Assembly (NCBI GenBank): GCA_002352225.1
Contig: DEIA01000074.1
Span: 44,798 to 108,797, forward strand
Length of the DNA stretch: 64,000 nucleotides
Reading direction: 5' to 3'
From: Flammeovirgaceae bacterium UBA2786
GTDB taxonomy: Bacteria; Bacteroidota; Bacteroidia; Cytophagales; Cyclobacteriaceae
Part shown: piece after piece, positions 1 to 8,823 of the stretch
Layout: every line of letters starts with the position of its first letter
Position numbering within the stretch: position 1 is the stretch's first letter
The notes under the pieces: generated by a model
Told to the model about the DNA's origin: nothing
Seen by the model: the letters and a program-made list of their open reading frames with translations, nothing else
The model's database searches: none
Position numbers and translations under genes: made by a program

Positions 1-741
1 CCCAATATCGACTGGGGCCCCGATCAGGATGTTCAATCGGGTAAGTACACTATTTTGGGTATGCCTGTTGATGGTACTTTTGCTGAGTATGTTTGTGTAC
101 CGGTTGACAGGCTGCATCATAAACCCTTTCACCTCGATTTATTACAGGCAGCAGCCTTGCCCTTAGGGGGTCTTACTGCTTTCCGCGCTTTGTTCAGGCG
201 TGGCGAGTTGCAGGCCGGTCAAAACGTACTGATCTCAGGCTTTGGCGGAGGGGTAGCCCAGTTTGCATTTCTGTTTGCGCAGGCGGCCGGGGCTAATGTG
301 TATGTTACCTCGGGCAGCGATGAAAAAATTGATAAGGCATTAAAGCTGGGCGCCAAAGGTGCATATAACTATAAGAAGCAAGCCACCTATACCGATTTAT
401 GGAAAACCAAAGGCGGGTTTGATTTGATAATTGATAGTGCAGGGGGTGATCAGATAAATAATTTTATTAAAATTCTGAAGCCAAAAGGCCGCATTGTGTT
501 TTATGGCGCCACCAATGGTATGCCAGCCAAACTTGATTTGTACCGCATGTTCTGGAATCAACTTTCGTTACTGGGATCAACTATGGGTAACGATAATGAG
601 TTTAGCGAAATGCTGACTTTTGTAAGCAAACATCAGTTACGTCCATTGATTGATTCCATCCGTCCATTCGCAAAAATTGCCGAATCCTTTCCGGATATTA
701 CAAAACCCAATAAAGTTGGGAAGATTGTGTTTCAGATTTAG
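1..741 (+). CDS. Zinc-type alcohol dehydrogenase / quinone oxidoreductase family protein, 5' truncated
   Basis: The reading frame is open from base 1, so the gene begins before the window; an internal ATG at 55 is not the true start. The visible 246 residues hold the end of the GroES-like domain and a Rossmann NAD(P)-binding domain, with the nucleotide-binding stretch SGFGGGVAQFAFLFA about 80 residues in and a later DSAGGDQI segment. Medium-chain dehydrogenases of this type reduce or oxidise alcohols, aldehydes or quinones in the cytoplasm. The substrate cannot be told, and zinc ligands would lie in the missing part. The stop codon is followed directly by an insertion-element remnant. Confidence 0.85.
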   Translation, partial: PNIDWGPDQDVQSGKYTILGMPVDGTFAEYVCVPVDRLHHKPFHLDLLQAAALPLGGLTAFRALFRRGELQAGQNVLISGFGGGVAQFAFLFAQAAGANVYVTSGSDEKIDKALKLGAKGAYNYKKQATYTDLWKTKGGFDLIIDSAGGDQINNFIKILKPKGRIVFYGATNGMPAKLDLYRMFWNQLSLLGSTMGNDNEFSEMLTFVSKHQLRPLIDSIRPFAKIAESFPDITKPNKVGKIVFQI

Positions 742-779
742 TGATTCCAAGATTATCGTGTATGATATATGTAAACCGG

Positions 780-906
780 TACCTCCAATGGGATAAGGCC
801 GTGATGCATTTTGCGCATCGGCCCGGTGAGCAATTGCAGGTAGATTTTGCCGGGGACAGGTTGGGGTACGTGGTCCGCACTACGGGCGAATGGATAGCTT
901 GCTCCG
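780..906 (+). pseudogene. Remnant of an IS21-family transposase (IstA-like)
   Basis: About 40 codons resemble the catalytic core of IstA: a HRPGEQLQVDFAGD stretch, which would carry the first acidic residue of the DDE triad, followed by a TGE motif. No start, helix-turn-helix, remaining catalytic residues or IstB partner is present. The similarity ends at a short palindrome (910-932). This looks like an old insertion reduced to one fragment just after the oxidoreductase gene. The match is by motif only, so the family call is moderately sure. Confidence 0.6.
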
Positions 907-909
907 CCC

Positions 910-932
910 GCTTTGGTGTTCTTCACCAAAGC
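910..932. repeat. Hairpin of the (N)TTGGTG...CACCAA(N) type, copy 1
   Basis: Perfect 9-bp inverted repeat GCTTTGGTG / CACCAAAGC with a 5-base loop. Two similar hairpins with the same TTGGTG/CACCAA core follow within 250 bases, which suggests a small dispersed repeat family rather than a single terminator; no T-run follows. Confidence 0.6.
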
Positions 933-1010
933 GTAAGATGAAAACTGCTAACCGGGAAACCCTCGGTCAGATCATTAACAATAATCAGGGCACAATCTCG
1001 CCCCCTCACC

Positions 1011-1057
1011 CTTGTTGGTGTTTGCGCATTAGACATGTGTGTTGATTCACCAACAAG
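1011..1057. repeat. Hairpin of the TTGGTG...CACCAA type, copy 2
   Basis: Perfect 10-bp inverted repeat CTTGTTGGTG (1011-1020) / CACCAACAAG (1048-1057) with a 27-base loop beginning TTTGCGC. Confidence 0.55.
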
Positions 1058-1094
1058 CAAGATGAAAGTTGATAACAAGTTAAGTTACAAAATT

Positions 1095-1140
1095 GTTGTT
1101 GGTGAGCTTGCGCATAAACCTTCGCGCGAATACCAACAAC
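1095..1140. repeat. Hairpin of the TTGGTG...CACCAA type, copy 3
   Basis: Perfect 9-bp inverted repeat GTTGTTGGT (1095-1103) / ACCAACAAC (1132-1140). The loop contains TTGCGC and GCGCGAA, echoing copy 2. It lies inside an open frame (1035-1229) that looks non-coding. Confidence 0.55.
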
Positions 1141-1378
1141 GGCATGGGGAGACGTTGAGGGGAAAAATCCCGAATAGCTTGAGTCCGCACGGACAGAAAA
1201 AAATTACCGTTAAAATAATTATTTACTGATACAGGCATCAATTTATATTCCGTGTTATTGATACTTTTCAGATCATTCACAAAATCAAAGAACAACTCCC
1301 CTCAGCAATACAAAATTTGCTTACCTTGCCGACTTCACCCGTTAAAGAAATTAGCATTTAACTCTGATCAGATTACTC

Positions 1379-2434
1379 ATGAGCTATATAATCAGCGGCA
1401 TTCAACAAGTGGGCATTGGCGTTATTGATGCCGAAAAAGCATGGACCTGGTATCGGAAGAATTTTGATATGGACGTGCCTGTTTTTAAAGATGCGGCTGA
1501 GGCCAAATTGATGACCCGCTACACATCAGGAAAGGTAGAAAGCCGATATGCTATTCTAGCTATCAACATGCATGGCGGTGGTGGATTTGAGATATGGCAA
1601 TACACCAGCAAAACTCCGCTAAAAGGTGCTGTAGATTATACCCTGGGCGACACGGGTATTTATGCAACCAAACTGAAATCGCACGCCATTGCTGAAAAGT
1701 ACCACGACTTAAAAGCAAAAGGCGCCACCTTGCTAACGGAGGTAGGAGAAGCACCCGATGGGCGCAAGCATTTTTTTGTAAGCGATCCGTACGGAAATAT
1801 TTTCGAAATTATAGAAAGCACCAGTTGGTTTAAATTAGGAAAATCTAAAAACGGAGGTGTTGCTGGTTGTGTGATAGGCGTGTCGGACATAGATAAATCA
1901 ATTCCATTATATCGCGATGTGTTGGGTTATACCCAGGTGTATGACACCACCAATGTACATCACGACCTTACCGGGGTGCCGGGCGGTGGTAATAAGATTA
2001 GAAGAGTGTTGTTACGCGGCACACAAAGTGGTAAAGGAAACTTTGGGCGGTTATTAGGCACCACCGAGATAGAGTTGGTTCAGGTATTGGATCGTACACC
2101 GCATAAAATGTTTGCCGATCGTAATTGGGGCGATCTGGGCTTTATTCATGTGTGTTTCGATGTAAACGGCATGAAAGCGCTTGCCGCCAAAGCAGCTCAG
2201 GCAGGTTTTCCCTTTACCGTAGATAGCAGCACATCGTTCGACATGGGCAAAGCAGCAGGCCAGTTTACCTACATTGAAGATCATGATGGAACGTTGATTG
2301 AATTTGTAGAGACGCACAAAATTCCCATTCTGGAAAAAATGGGGTTGTACTTAAGTCTTAAAAACCGAAACCCTGAAAAACCACTGCCCAATTGGATGGT
2401 GGGCATGCTGGCATTAAATCGTGTAAAGGACTAA
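1379..2434 (+). CDS. Two-domain VOC (glyoxalase/dioxygenase superfamily) protein
   Basis: 351 residues made of two vicinal-oxygen-chelate halves, roughly residues 5-150 and 160-315. Each half shows the VOC pattern of beta-strands with a late metal-ligand glutamate context (SDPYGNIFEIIE near 145; EDHDGTLIEFVE near 310). Such proteins are metal-dependent dioxygenases, lyases or glutathione/thiol transferases. The paired-domain length recalls extradiol or hydroxyphenylpyruvate dioxygenases, but the sequence does not identify a substrate. It is monocistronic; the next gene is convergent with 5 bases between stops. The ATG at 1379 directly precedes the first VOC strand. Confidence 0.75.
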   Translation: MSYIISGIQQVGIGVIDAEKAWTWYRKNFDMDVPVFKDAAEAKLMTRYTSGKVESRYAILAINMHGGGGFEIWQYTSKTPLKGAVDYTLGDTGIYATKLKSHAIAEKYHDLKAKGATLLTEVGEAPDGRKHFFVSDPYGNIFEIIESTSWFKLGKSKNGGVAGCVIGVSDIDKSIPLYRDVLGYTQVYDTTNVHHDLTGVPGGGNKIRRVLLRGTQSGKGNFGRLLGTTEIELVQVLDRTPHKMFADRNWGDLGFIHVCFDVNGMKALAAKAAQAGFPFTVDSSTSFDMGKAAGQFTYIEDHDGTLIEFVETHKIPILEKMGLYLSLKNRNPEKPLPNWMVGMLALNRVKD

Positions 2435-2439
2435 GCAAC

Positions 2440-2754
2440 CTATTCTTCCAGACTATCTAACACAGCCTGAATCTCGCGCATCGTATTCAGGTTTTTTTTC
2501 TGTTTTGCTAATGTAAGACCAAGGTGGAAGATTTCCGTAGCGCGGTTAATTTCATTCTGTTCAAGAAAAAAAATTCCAGCCAGATAGTAAGTAGGCAGAT
2601 AATCCGGGTGATCCCGTAATAATCTTTCGAACAATTCCTGCGCCTTATTCTTTTCAGTTACCTGATACTCAAGCGCAAGCGCATAAACCGGGAAGGGGTC
2701 GGCAGGTTCTTCCAGCATAAACTTTTCCAGCATTGAAATACGATTCCGGTTCAT
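2440..2754 (-). CDS. Small tetratricopeptide-repeat protein
   Basis: 104 residues, all alpha-helical by pattern. Two or three degenerate TPR units are visible (PFPVYALALEYQ..., then DYLPTYYLAGIFFLEQNEINRATEIFHLGL). There is no signal peptide, so it is probably a cytoplasmic protein-interaction module. It converges on the VOC gene and diverges from etfB, sharing the 97-base upstream region with it. Confidence 0.7.
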   Translation of the reverse strand: MNRNRISMLEKFMLEEPADPFPVYALALEYQVTEKNKAQELFERLLRDHPDYLPTYYLAGIFFLEQNEINRATEIFHLGLTLAKQKKNLNTMREIQAVLDSLEE

Positions 2755-2851
2755 GGTTTTTTACACTTTTTCATGCCCCTTTTTAAGGTTTATCTCATAT
2801 CTTGAGCCCAAATTTAAGTTCATTCCGATTCTCATTTTATAAACAAAGACC

Positions 2852-3586
2852 ATGAAGATACTGGTTTGCATTTCGCACGTTCCGGATACCACATCCAAAA
2901 TTAACTTTATTGACAACAATACGAAGTTTGATACAGCGGGGGTACAATTTATTATTGGCCCTTACGATGATTATGCCCTGGCCCGTGCTATTGAATTAAA
3001 GGAGGCCATTGCAGGTACTACTGTAACCGTGTTAAATGTGGGCACTGCCGAAACGGAGCCAACCATACGCAAAGCGCTGGCTATTGGTGCCGATGATGCT
3101 GTTCGTGTAAATGCCGAACCAGCAGATTCTCTTTTTGTTGCCAGCCAGATTGCAGAGCACGCAAAAGGATACGATCTGATTTTGATGGGGCGCGAATCTA
3201 TCGACTACAATAGCGGTGTGGTACATGCTATGGTGGGCGATTTGCTCGGGCTTCCTTCTGTTTCGCCTGTAATGAAACTCGAAATAGATGGAACCAAAGT
3301 AAAAATGACGCGCGAGATTGAAGGAGGAAAGGAACAGGTTGAAGCCAATTTACCTCTGGTAGCCGGTTGTCAGGAACCCATTGCCGAATGGAAAATACCC
3401 AACATGCGCGGAATTATGTCGGCCAAAACAAAACCGCTAAAAGTAGTTGAACCCATTTCAGTAAACTCGACCGTTACGGTAACCAAGTTCGAACTTCCCA
3501 CACCTAAAGGTGCTGTAAAAATGATTGCAGCCGATGCCGTTGCCGACCTGGTGACCAAACTTAAAAACGAAGCCAAAGTTCTTTAA
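2852..3586 (+). CDS. etfB: Electron transfer flavoprotein subunit beta
   Basis: 244 residues matching EtfB throughout: an N-terminal MKILVCISHVPDT strand, the AMP-binding region around residue 120 (LILMGRESIDYNSGVV) and the family signature toward the C-terminus. With EtfA it forms the FAD/AMP heterodimer that takes electrons from acyl-CoA dehydrogenases and passes them to ETF-quinone oxidoreductase. etfA follows 18 bases downstream, as usual. TATCTTGA at 2798-2805 is a possible -7 element, without a good -33 partner. Confidence 0.95.
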   Translation: MKILVCISHVPDTTSKINFIDNNTKFDTAGVQFIIGPYDDYALARAIELKEAIAGTTVTVLNVGTAETEPTIRKALAIGADDAVRVNAEPADSLFVASQIAEHAKGYDLILMGRESIDYNSGVVHAMVGDLLGLPSVSPVMKLEIDGTKVKMTREIEGGKEQVEANLPLVAGCQEPIAEWKIPNMRGIMSAKTKPLKVVEPISVNSTVTVTKFELPTPKGAVKMIAADAVADLVTKLKNEAKVL

Positions 3587-3604
3587 TCTAAAATTATCAG
3601 AGAT

Positions 3605-4558
3605 ATGTCAGTACTTGTATTTATAGAAACCTCAGAAGGAAAAGCAAAAAAATCATCACTTGAAGCGCTTTGTTATGCAAAAGCGTTAGGAGGAAATGTT
3701 ACGGCTATTGTGTTGGGCCCGGCTGATGCAGGATCGCTGGCTGAGTTAGGCAAGTATGGCGCGTCAAAAATTTTGCATGCTTCAGATGCCAGGTTGGAGA
3801 AAGGAATAATTCAGGTTTATGCCTCGGTAATAACCAAAGCCATGACCGATGAAAATGCCGATGTATTGGTATTGGCCAACTCCTCATTAGCCACACCGGT
3901 AGCGGCAAAAGTAGCAATCAAAGCGGGAGCAAGTTTTGCTTCGAATGTGGTTGAGTTGCCCGATACATCTTCTGGGTTCAAAGTGAAACGCAGTATCTAT
4001 ACCGGCAAGGCTTTTTGCTGGCAAGAATTAAAGAATGCAAAAAAAGTTATTGCCATTAAGAAAAATGCAGCCGAAGTTAAAGAGAGTGGGGGCAATGCAA
4101 CCGTAACACCTTACACCGCTACGTTAACAGATGCTGACTTTAACACCACAATTCTTTCATCTGAAAAAGCAACAGGCGAAGTATTGTTACCCGAAGCAGA
4201 AATAGTAGTGTCTGGCGGCCGAGGATTGAAGGGGCCTGAGCATTGGGGCATACTCGAAGAGTTAGCAAAAACTTTGCACGCAGCTACCGGTTGCAGCAAG
4301 CCCGTATCGGATATGAACTGGCGCCCGCATCACGAGCACGTAGGGCAGACAGGGGTAAAAGTAGCTCCGCAATTATATATTGCTATTGGTATTTCGGGGG
4401 CCATACAACACCTGGCCGGAGTAAATTCATCTAAATGCATTGTAGTAATTAACAAAGATCCTGAGGCGCCTTTCTTCAAAGCTGCTGACTACGGAATTGT
4501 GGGCGATGCGTTCGATGTAGTACCCAAACTTACCGCAGCCATTAAAGCCTCCCTGTGA
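3605..4558 (+). CDS. etfA: Electron transfer flavoprotein subunit alpha
   Basis: 317 residues. The N-terminal half has the EtfA/B fold; the C-terminal FAD-binding domain shows VVSGGRGLKGPEHW (near 200), QTGVKVAPQLYIAIGISGAIQHL (near 245-265) and the NKDPEAPFFKAADYGIVGD motif, all hallmarks of EtfA. It is co-transcribed with etfB and is the canonical length. Confidence 0.96.
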   Translation: MSVLVFIETSEGKAKKSSLEALCYAKALGGNVTAIVLGPADAGSLAELGKYGASKILHASDARLEKGIIQVYASVITKAMTDENADVLVLANSSLATPVAAKVAIKAGASFASNVVELPDTSSGFKVKRSIYTGKAFCWQELKNAKKVIAIKKNAAEVKESGGNATVTPYTATLTDADFNTTILSSEKATGEVLLPEAEIVVSGGRGLKGPEHWGILEELAKTLHAATGCSKPVSDMNWRPHHEHVGQTGVKVAPQLYIAIGISGAIQHLAGVNSSKCIVVINKDPEAPFFKAADYGIVGDAFDVVPKLTAAIKASL

Positions 4559-4612
4559 TTATAATAGTTTGAAGCCTTAGTTTAGATTTTTTTTTATAAT
4601 TTCAATTTTTTA

Positions 4613-5236
4613 GTGGCCCCGTTGAAGAAGATAAAACTCGAAATACTTGGACTCTCCTCCAGTCAGACTCAAACGGGTTCGTTTGCATTGGTATTGGGCG
4701 AGACGGAAGGCAATCGCAGGTTGCCGATCATTATCGGAATGTTTGAAGCACAAGCAATTGCCATTGAAATAGAAAAGATTGTGCCTAACCGCCCGATGAC
4801 ACACGATTTGTTTAAATCGTTTGCCAATAACTTTCATTTCCATATAGAAGAAATTGTAATCTCTGATCTTAAAGAAGGAGTTTTCTTTGCCAAGATTGTC
4901 TGTACCGATGGATTGAAAAAAATCGAAGTTGATGCACGGCCATCCGATGCTATAGCCATTGGGCTACGGTTCGATTCGCCCATTTATACCTACGAGAGTA
5001 TTCTGGCCGAAGCAGGCATTGTACTTACCGATCAGGAAGACGAAGAGGAACACACCGCATCCAAACCAGAGCCTAAGGCAAAAGTAAAAAAGGAAACGAG
5101 CAAAAAAGCTTCAGGCGGAGAAGACTACAAACACTACTCAATAGAAAAACTGAACGACCTGCTCAAAGATGCTATCGAAAAAGAAGACTACGAGCGTGCC
5201 GCAAAAATTCGCGATGAGCTAGGTAAACGAAACTAA
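4613..5236 (+). CDS. Bifunctional nuclease (BFN/DUF151) domain protein with C-terminal UVR motif
   Basis: About 200 residues. Residues 1-140 form the BFN domain (GSFALVLGETEGNRRLPIIIG, then RPSDAIAIGLR), known from proteins with RNase and DNase activity. A charged linker leads to a UvrB/UvrC-type motif (LNDLLKDAIEKEDYERAAKIRDEL). No ATG exists at the N-terminus: the frame offers GTG at 4613 or TTG at 4622, and the TTG gives a protein starting MKKIKLEILG, closer to the family's usual start. It is followed by a good terminator. Confidence 0.85.
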   Translation: MAPLKKIKLEILGLSSSQTQTGSFALVLGETEGNRRLPIIIGMFEAQAIAIEIEKIVPNRPMTHDLFKSFANNFHFHIEEIVISDLKEGVFFAKIVCTDGLKKIEVDARPSDAIAIGLRFDSPIYTYESILAEAGIVLTDQEDEEEHTASKPEPKAKVKKETSKKASGGEDYKHYSIEKLNDLLKDAIEKEDYERAAKIRDELGKRN

Positions 5237-5245
5237 TCCATTAAC

Positions 5246-5272
5246 AGGCTAATTCTAATTGGCCTTTTTTTA
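5246..5272 (+). terminator. Intrinsic terminator after the BFN gene
   Basis: AGGCTAATT pairs with AATTGGCCT (one G-T pair, very short loop) and is followed by a run of seven T. It ends 10 to 36 bases after the stop codon at 5236. Confidence 0.75.
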
Positions 5273-5303
5273 TGCCTTCATAACCAGGAATTAACTACAC
5301 CAA

Positions 5304-6545
5304 ATGAGTATCAAGTCGCGCCTAATTTTCATGAACTTCCTTGAGTTTTTTGTTTGGGGTTCATGGCTTATCTCTATGGGTGGCTATATGATTGTTACAT
5401 TAGGCTTTACCGGAATGCAGGTAGGAAGTATCTATGCTACTATGGGTATTGCCTCGCTGTTTATGCCAGCCTTGTTGGGTATTGTGGCCGATCGCTGGGT
5501 AAATGCGGAAAGACTTTTTGGCTTATGCCATTTAATAGGGGCCGGATTATTGGTATGGGCATCAACGGTTACAGACTATCAGACATTGTATGTTATCATG
5601 CTTCTTAATGCTATGGTGTACATGCCTACCATTGCCCTTAACAATACTGTATCGTATGCGGTACTTAAAAAGGAGGGAATAGATATAATAAAAGTTTTTC
5701 CTCCTATTAGGGTTTGGGGTACAGTAGGTTTTATTGCCGCCATGTGGACAGTTGATTTGGCAGGCTGGAATCTAAGTGCTATGCAACTGTACATTAGTGC
5801 AGGATCGGCCCTGCTGTTGGGGCTTTATGCATTTACAATTCCTGCGTGCCCACCATCACGGGTTACCAAACAACGTACTTTTTTGTCATCGATGGGTCTG
5901 GATGCACTGGTGCTATTCAAAAGTAATCGAATGATTGTATTTTTTACATTCGCTATGCTGCTTGGAGCTGCGTTGCAAATTACCAATACATTTGGCAGTA
6001 CTTTTCTGGACGATTTTAAGGTTACGCACCCCGATACTTTTGGTGTTAAACACCCCAACCTTCTGCTTTCTATATCCCAAATTTCAGAAACCCTTTTTAT
6101 CTTAACGATTCCCTTTTTCTTAAAACGGTATGGAATCAAGAAGGTAATGCTGATCAGTATTTTTGCATGGATGTTTCGGTTTGGCTTATTTGGAATTGGT
6201 AATCCTGGAGATGGATTGTATCTGCTCGTGCTCTCGATGATCATTTACGGAATGGCGTTCGACTTTTTTAATATTTCCGGGTCGCTGTTTGTGCAAAAAG
6301 AAGCTGACCCTAGTATAATGGCCAGTGCGCAAGGATTGTTTATGCTAATGACAAACGGAATTGGAGCTTTTATTGGAGGTACACTAAGTGGTTGGGTAGT
6401 TGATTATTTTACAGTGGATGGCATTAGAAACTGGCAGAACATCTGGTTTACATTCGCGGGCTACGCCCTGGTTTTGGCTATTATTTTCCCATTTGTGTTT
6501 AAGTATAAACATAATCCGGATGAAGTAAGCGTTATTCAACATTGA
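5304..6545 (+). CDS. MFS nucleoside:proton symporter (NupG/XapB type)
   Basis: 413 residues with about 12 membrane helices. The N-terminus (MNFLEFFVWGSWLISMGGYM) and FPPIRVWGTVGFIAAMW around residue 135 are characteristic of the nucleoside:H+ symporter family. The expected role is uptake of nucleosides across the inner membrane. The gene lies behind a terminator, so it should have its own promoter, and probably forms a transcription unit with the small membrane protein 15 bases downstream. Confidence 0.85.
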   Translation: MSIKSRLIFMNFLEFFVWGSWLISMGGYMIVTLGFTGMQVGSIYATMGIASLFMPALLGIVADRWVNAERLFGLCHLIGAGLLVWASTVTDYQTLYVIMLLNAMVYMPTIALNNTVSYAVLKKEGIDIIKVFPPIRVWGTVGFIAAMWTVDLAGWNLSAMQLYISAGSALLLGLYAFTIPACPPSRVTKQRTFLSSMGLDALVLFKSNRMIVFFTFAMLLGAALQITNTFGSTFLDDFKVTHPDTFGVKHPNLLLSISQISETLFILTIPFFLKRYGIKKVMLISIFAWMFRFGLFGIGNPGDGLYLLVLSMIIYGMAFDFFNISGSLFVQKEADPSIMASAQGLFMLMTNGIGAFIGGTLSGWVVDYFTVDGIRNWQNIWFTFAGYALVLAIIFPFVFKYKHNPDEVSVIQH

Positions 6546-6560
6546 CATAATAGTATTTCA

Positions 6561-6926
6561 ATGAAGTTTATAAGTATCCTTCTTGCCCTCATATTTGTAT
6601 CATTTGTTTCGGTACAGTTCGATGACCCTGACCCTATACTTTGGGTTTTAATCTATTCAAACATGGTGGTTATCTGTGCCTGGTCGGCCTTTCGGCTACC
6701 AAACAAATATTGGATATGGGTTTCGGTGGCAGCGTATATCATGTATGCAATCTTCCTCTTTCCCGGTGCAATAGATTGGTTGAAGTCCCCCGATCGCTCT
6801 TTACTATTTGATGACCTGGCCAAAATGCAATACCCTTACATAGAAGAAACACGCGAATTTCTGGGCCTCCTTATCAGCGTAATCGTTTTGCTTTGGATTA
6901 GTTTTCGGTTTCGTAATAAAAAGTGA
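6561..6926 (+). CDS. TMEM220-like small membrane protein
   Basis: 121 residues with four predicted membrane helices. The FDDPDPILWVLIY motif after the first helix and EETREFLGLLIS before the last are features of the TMEM220 family, whose function is unknown. It sits 15 bases after the nucleoside permease, which suggests co-transcription. Confidence 0.75.
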   Translation: MKFISILLALIFVSFVSVQFDDPDPILWVLIYSNMVVICAWSAFRLPNKYWIWVSVAAYIMYAIFLFPGAIDWLKSPDRSLLFDDLAKMQYPYIEETREFLGLLISVIVLLWISFRFRNKK

Positions 6927-7026
6927 GCAGAACACCCGATTTCTGACTGTTTCCCTACGGTTTTTATTCAATTTTCTCTCGTCAAAATTCGCCCGAAATT
7001 CGCGAATTAAATTACCTTTAAGCAGT

Positions 7027-8823
7027 ATGAAAAAACTGCCTATTGCCATTCTTATACTGGGCGTTATAGCTTGCCAGACACCCAAAGAAAAAATTCCCGA
7101 ACCCATGTTAGAAAAACAAACTACCAAACCGGTAATCTACCAAATGTTGACACGCCTCTTTGGCAATAAATCAACAGTAAACAAAAACTATGGAACATTA
7201 CAGGAAAATGGAGTAGGGAAGTTGAATGATATAAATGAAACAGCGTTGCTGGCAATTAAAGAATTAGGAATAACCCACGTATGGTACACCGGAGTTATTG
7301 AGCACGCATTGCTGACTGACTACACACAGTTTGGGATTGCACCTGATGATGCCGATGTAGTAAAAGGACGGGCCGGCTCGCCCTACGCCATCAAAGACTA
7401 TTACGATGTAAACCCCGACCTGGCCGTAGATGTAAAAAATCGTATAGCCGAATTTGAAGCATTAGTTGAACGAACGCATGCGGCAGGATTAAAAGTAATT
7501 ATTGACTTTGTACCTAACCATGTAGCACGTGCCTACAAAAGCGATGCAAAACCTGCAGGAGTAAAAGACCTGGGCGAAGAAGATGACACTTCCGTTTCCT
7601 TTAAAGCCTCAAACAATTTTTACTATTTGCCTGGTCAAACCTTTCAGCCACCGGCCCGCTACAACCCATTAGCGAATGAAAGAGCAAACTCAGAAGATAA
7701 AAAATTTATAGAAGTACCTGCTAAAGTTACCGGCAACGACCAGTTTACGGCCACCCCGGGGGTAAACGAGTGGTTCGAAACCATTAAACTCAATTACGGA
7801 GTAGATATTCAAAACAACCGCAATAAAAACTTTGATCCTATACCCAACACATGGGTAAAGATGAAAGACATTCTGGTGTATTGGGCGCAAAAGGGAGTGG
7901 ATGGCTTTCGGTGCGACATGGCTGAAATGGTGCCGGTAGAATTCTGGCAATGGGCTGTGCCGCAGGTTAAAGCGGTTGCCCCACAGGTTATTTTCATAGC
8001 CGAGATCTATAACCCGCAAGAGTACCGTAACTACATTCACACTGGTAAATTTGATTTATTGTATGATAAAGTTCAGTTATATGATACGTTGCGCAATCTT
8101 ACAAACGGCCACGGTAATACAAATTATATAACCGGCATTCAACAATGGCTTTCCGATATTAATCCACACATGTTACATTTTTTAGAAAATCACGATGAGC
8201 AACGTATTGCCTCGAAAGATTTTGCAGGAGATGCATGGAAAGCAATCCCAGCCATGGTAATCAGCGCAACTATCGATAAAGCTCCTGTAATGATTTACTT
8301 TGGGCAAGAGGTTGGCGAGCCCGGTTCAGGTGCAGAAGGTTTTGGCGGTGAAGATGGCCGCACAACTATCTTTGATTATTGGGGAGTACCCGAGCATCAG
8401 AAGTGGATGAACGATGGAAAGTTTGACGGTGGAAAATTGAACGATGATCAGAAAGCACTAAGACAATTCTATGGCGACATACTTAAATTTTCATCTACCA
8501 ATCCGGCCATTGTGCAGGGCGCTTACTACGACTTAACCGTTTTCAATCAGCAACAGGAAAACCTTCCGCATCTGATACATGTATTCGCACGCGTACAGGG
8601 TGAAGAACGTCTGGTAATTGTTTCCGGGTTCAACAACAAACTCGTTCGGGTTAAAATCAGATTGAGCGATGAAGTTAAAAATGCTTTCAACCTGCAACCC
8701 AATCAAAACTATATAGGGCGCGATTTAATGCGAAGCGGTGCTGATATCGGATTGGATAATGAATACGCTTTCGAAATTGATGTACCCGCATATTCATCGT
8801 ACATTTTTAAAATTAAGAACTAA
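7027..8823 (+). CDS. Exported alpha-amylase family (GH13) lipoprotein
   Basis: 598 residues. A lipoprotein signal peptide ends in LGVIAC (Cys17), so the enzyme is probably anchored in the outer membrane or faces the periplasm. The (beta/alpha)8 barrel has all three GH13 catalytic residues: D297 in GFRCDMAEM, E326 in FIAEIYNP and D390 in ENHDEQR. A C-terminal beta domain follows. Predicted to hydrolyse alpha-1,4-glucans outside the cytoplasm. First gene of the alpha-glucan operon; its stop overlaps the next start by one base (TAATG). TACCTTTA at 7013-7020 could be a -7 element very close to the start. Confidence 0.9.
   Translation: MKKLPIAILILGVIACQTPKEKIPEPMLEKQTTKPVIYQMLTRLFGNKSTVNKNYGTLQENGVGKLNDINETALLAIKELGITHVWYTGVIEHALLTDYTQFGIAPDDADVVKGRAGSPYAIKDYYDVNPDLAVDVKNRIAEFEALVERTHAAGLKVIIDFVPNHVARAYKSDAKPAGVKDLGEEDDTSVSFKASNNFYYLPGQTFQPPARYNPLANERANSEDKKFIEVPAKVTGNDQFTATPGVNEWFETIKLNYGVDIQNNRNKNFDPIPNTWVKMKDILVYWAQKGVDGFRCDMAEMVPVEFWQWAVPQVKAVAPQVIFIAEIYNPQEYRNYIHTGKFDLLYDKVQLYDTLRNLTNGHGNTNYITGIQQWLSDINPHMLHFLENHDEQRIASKDFAGDAWKAIPAMVISATIDKAPVMIYFGQEVGEPGSGAEGFGGEDGRTTIFDYWGVPEHQKWMNDGKFDGGKLNDDQKALRQFYGDILKFSSTNPAIVQGAYYDLTVFNQQQENLPHLIHVFARVQGEERLVIVSGFNNKLVRVKIRLSDEVKNAFNLQPNQNYIGRDLMRSGADIGLDNEYAFEIDVPAYSSYIFKIKN

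Larger units (their letters stand above)
742..1378. other. 637-base gap with no intact gene
   Basis: This gap holds the IstA-like fragment and three related hairpins listed separately. The short open frames here have repeat-derived sequence and no recognisable domain. The last 60 bases before the next gene are AT-rich and contain TACCTTGC at 1322-1329, a fair match to the Bacteroidota -7 element, but no clear -33 TTG at the usual distance. Confidence 0.6.

Noticed and set aside
1035..1229. 64-codon open frame in the decayed region
   Set aside because: It runs through two hairpin repeats, has no domain similarity and no promoter or plausible context.
5825..6244. 139-codon open frame on the minus strand
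   Set aside because: Lies fully antisense inside the nucleoside permease gene; codon pattern is the shadow of a membrane protein.
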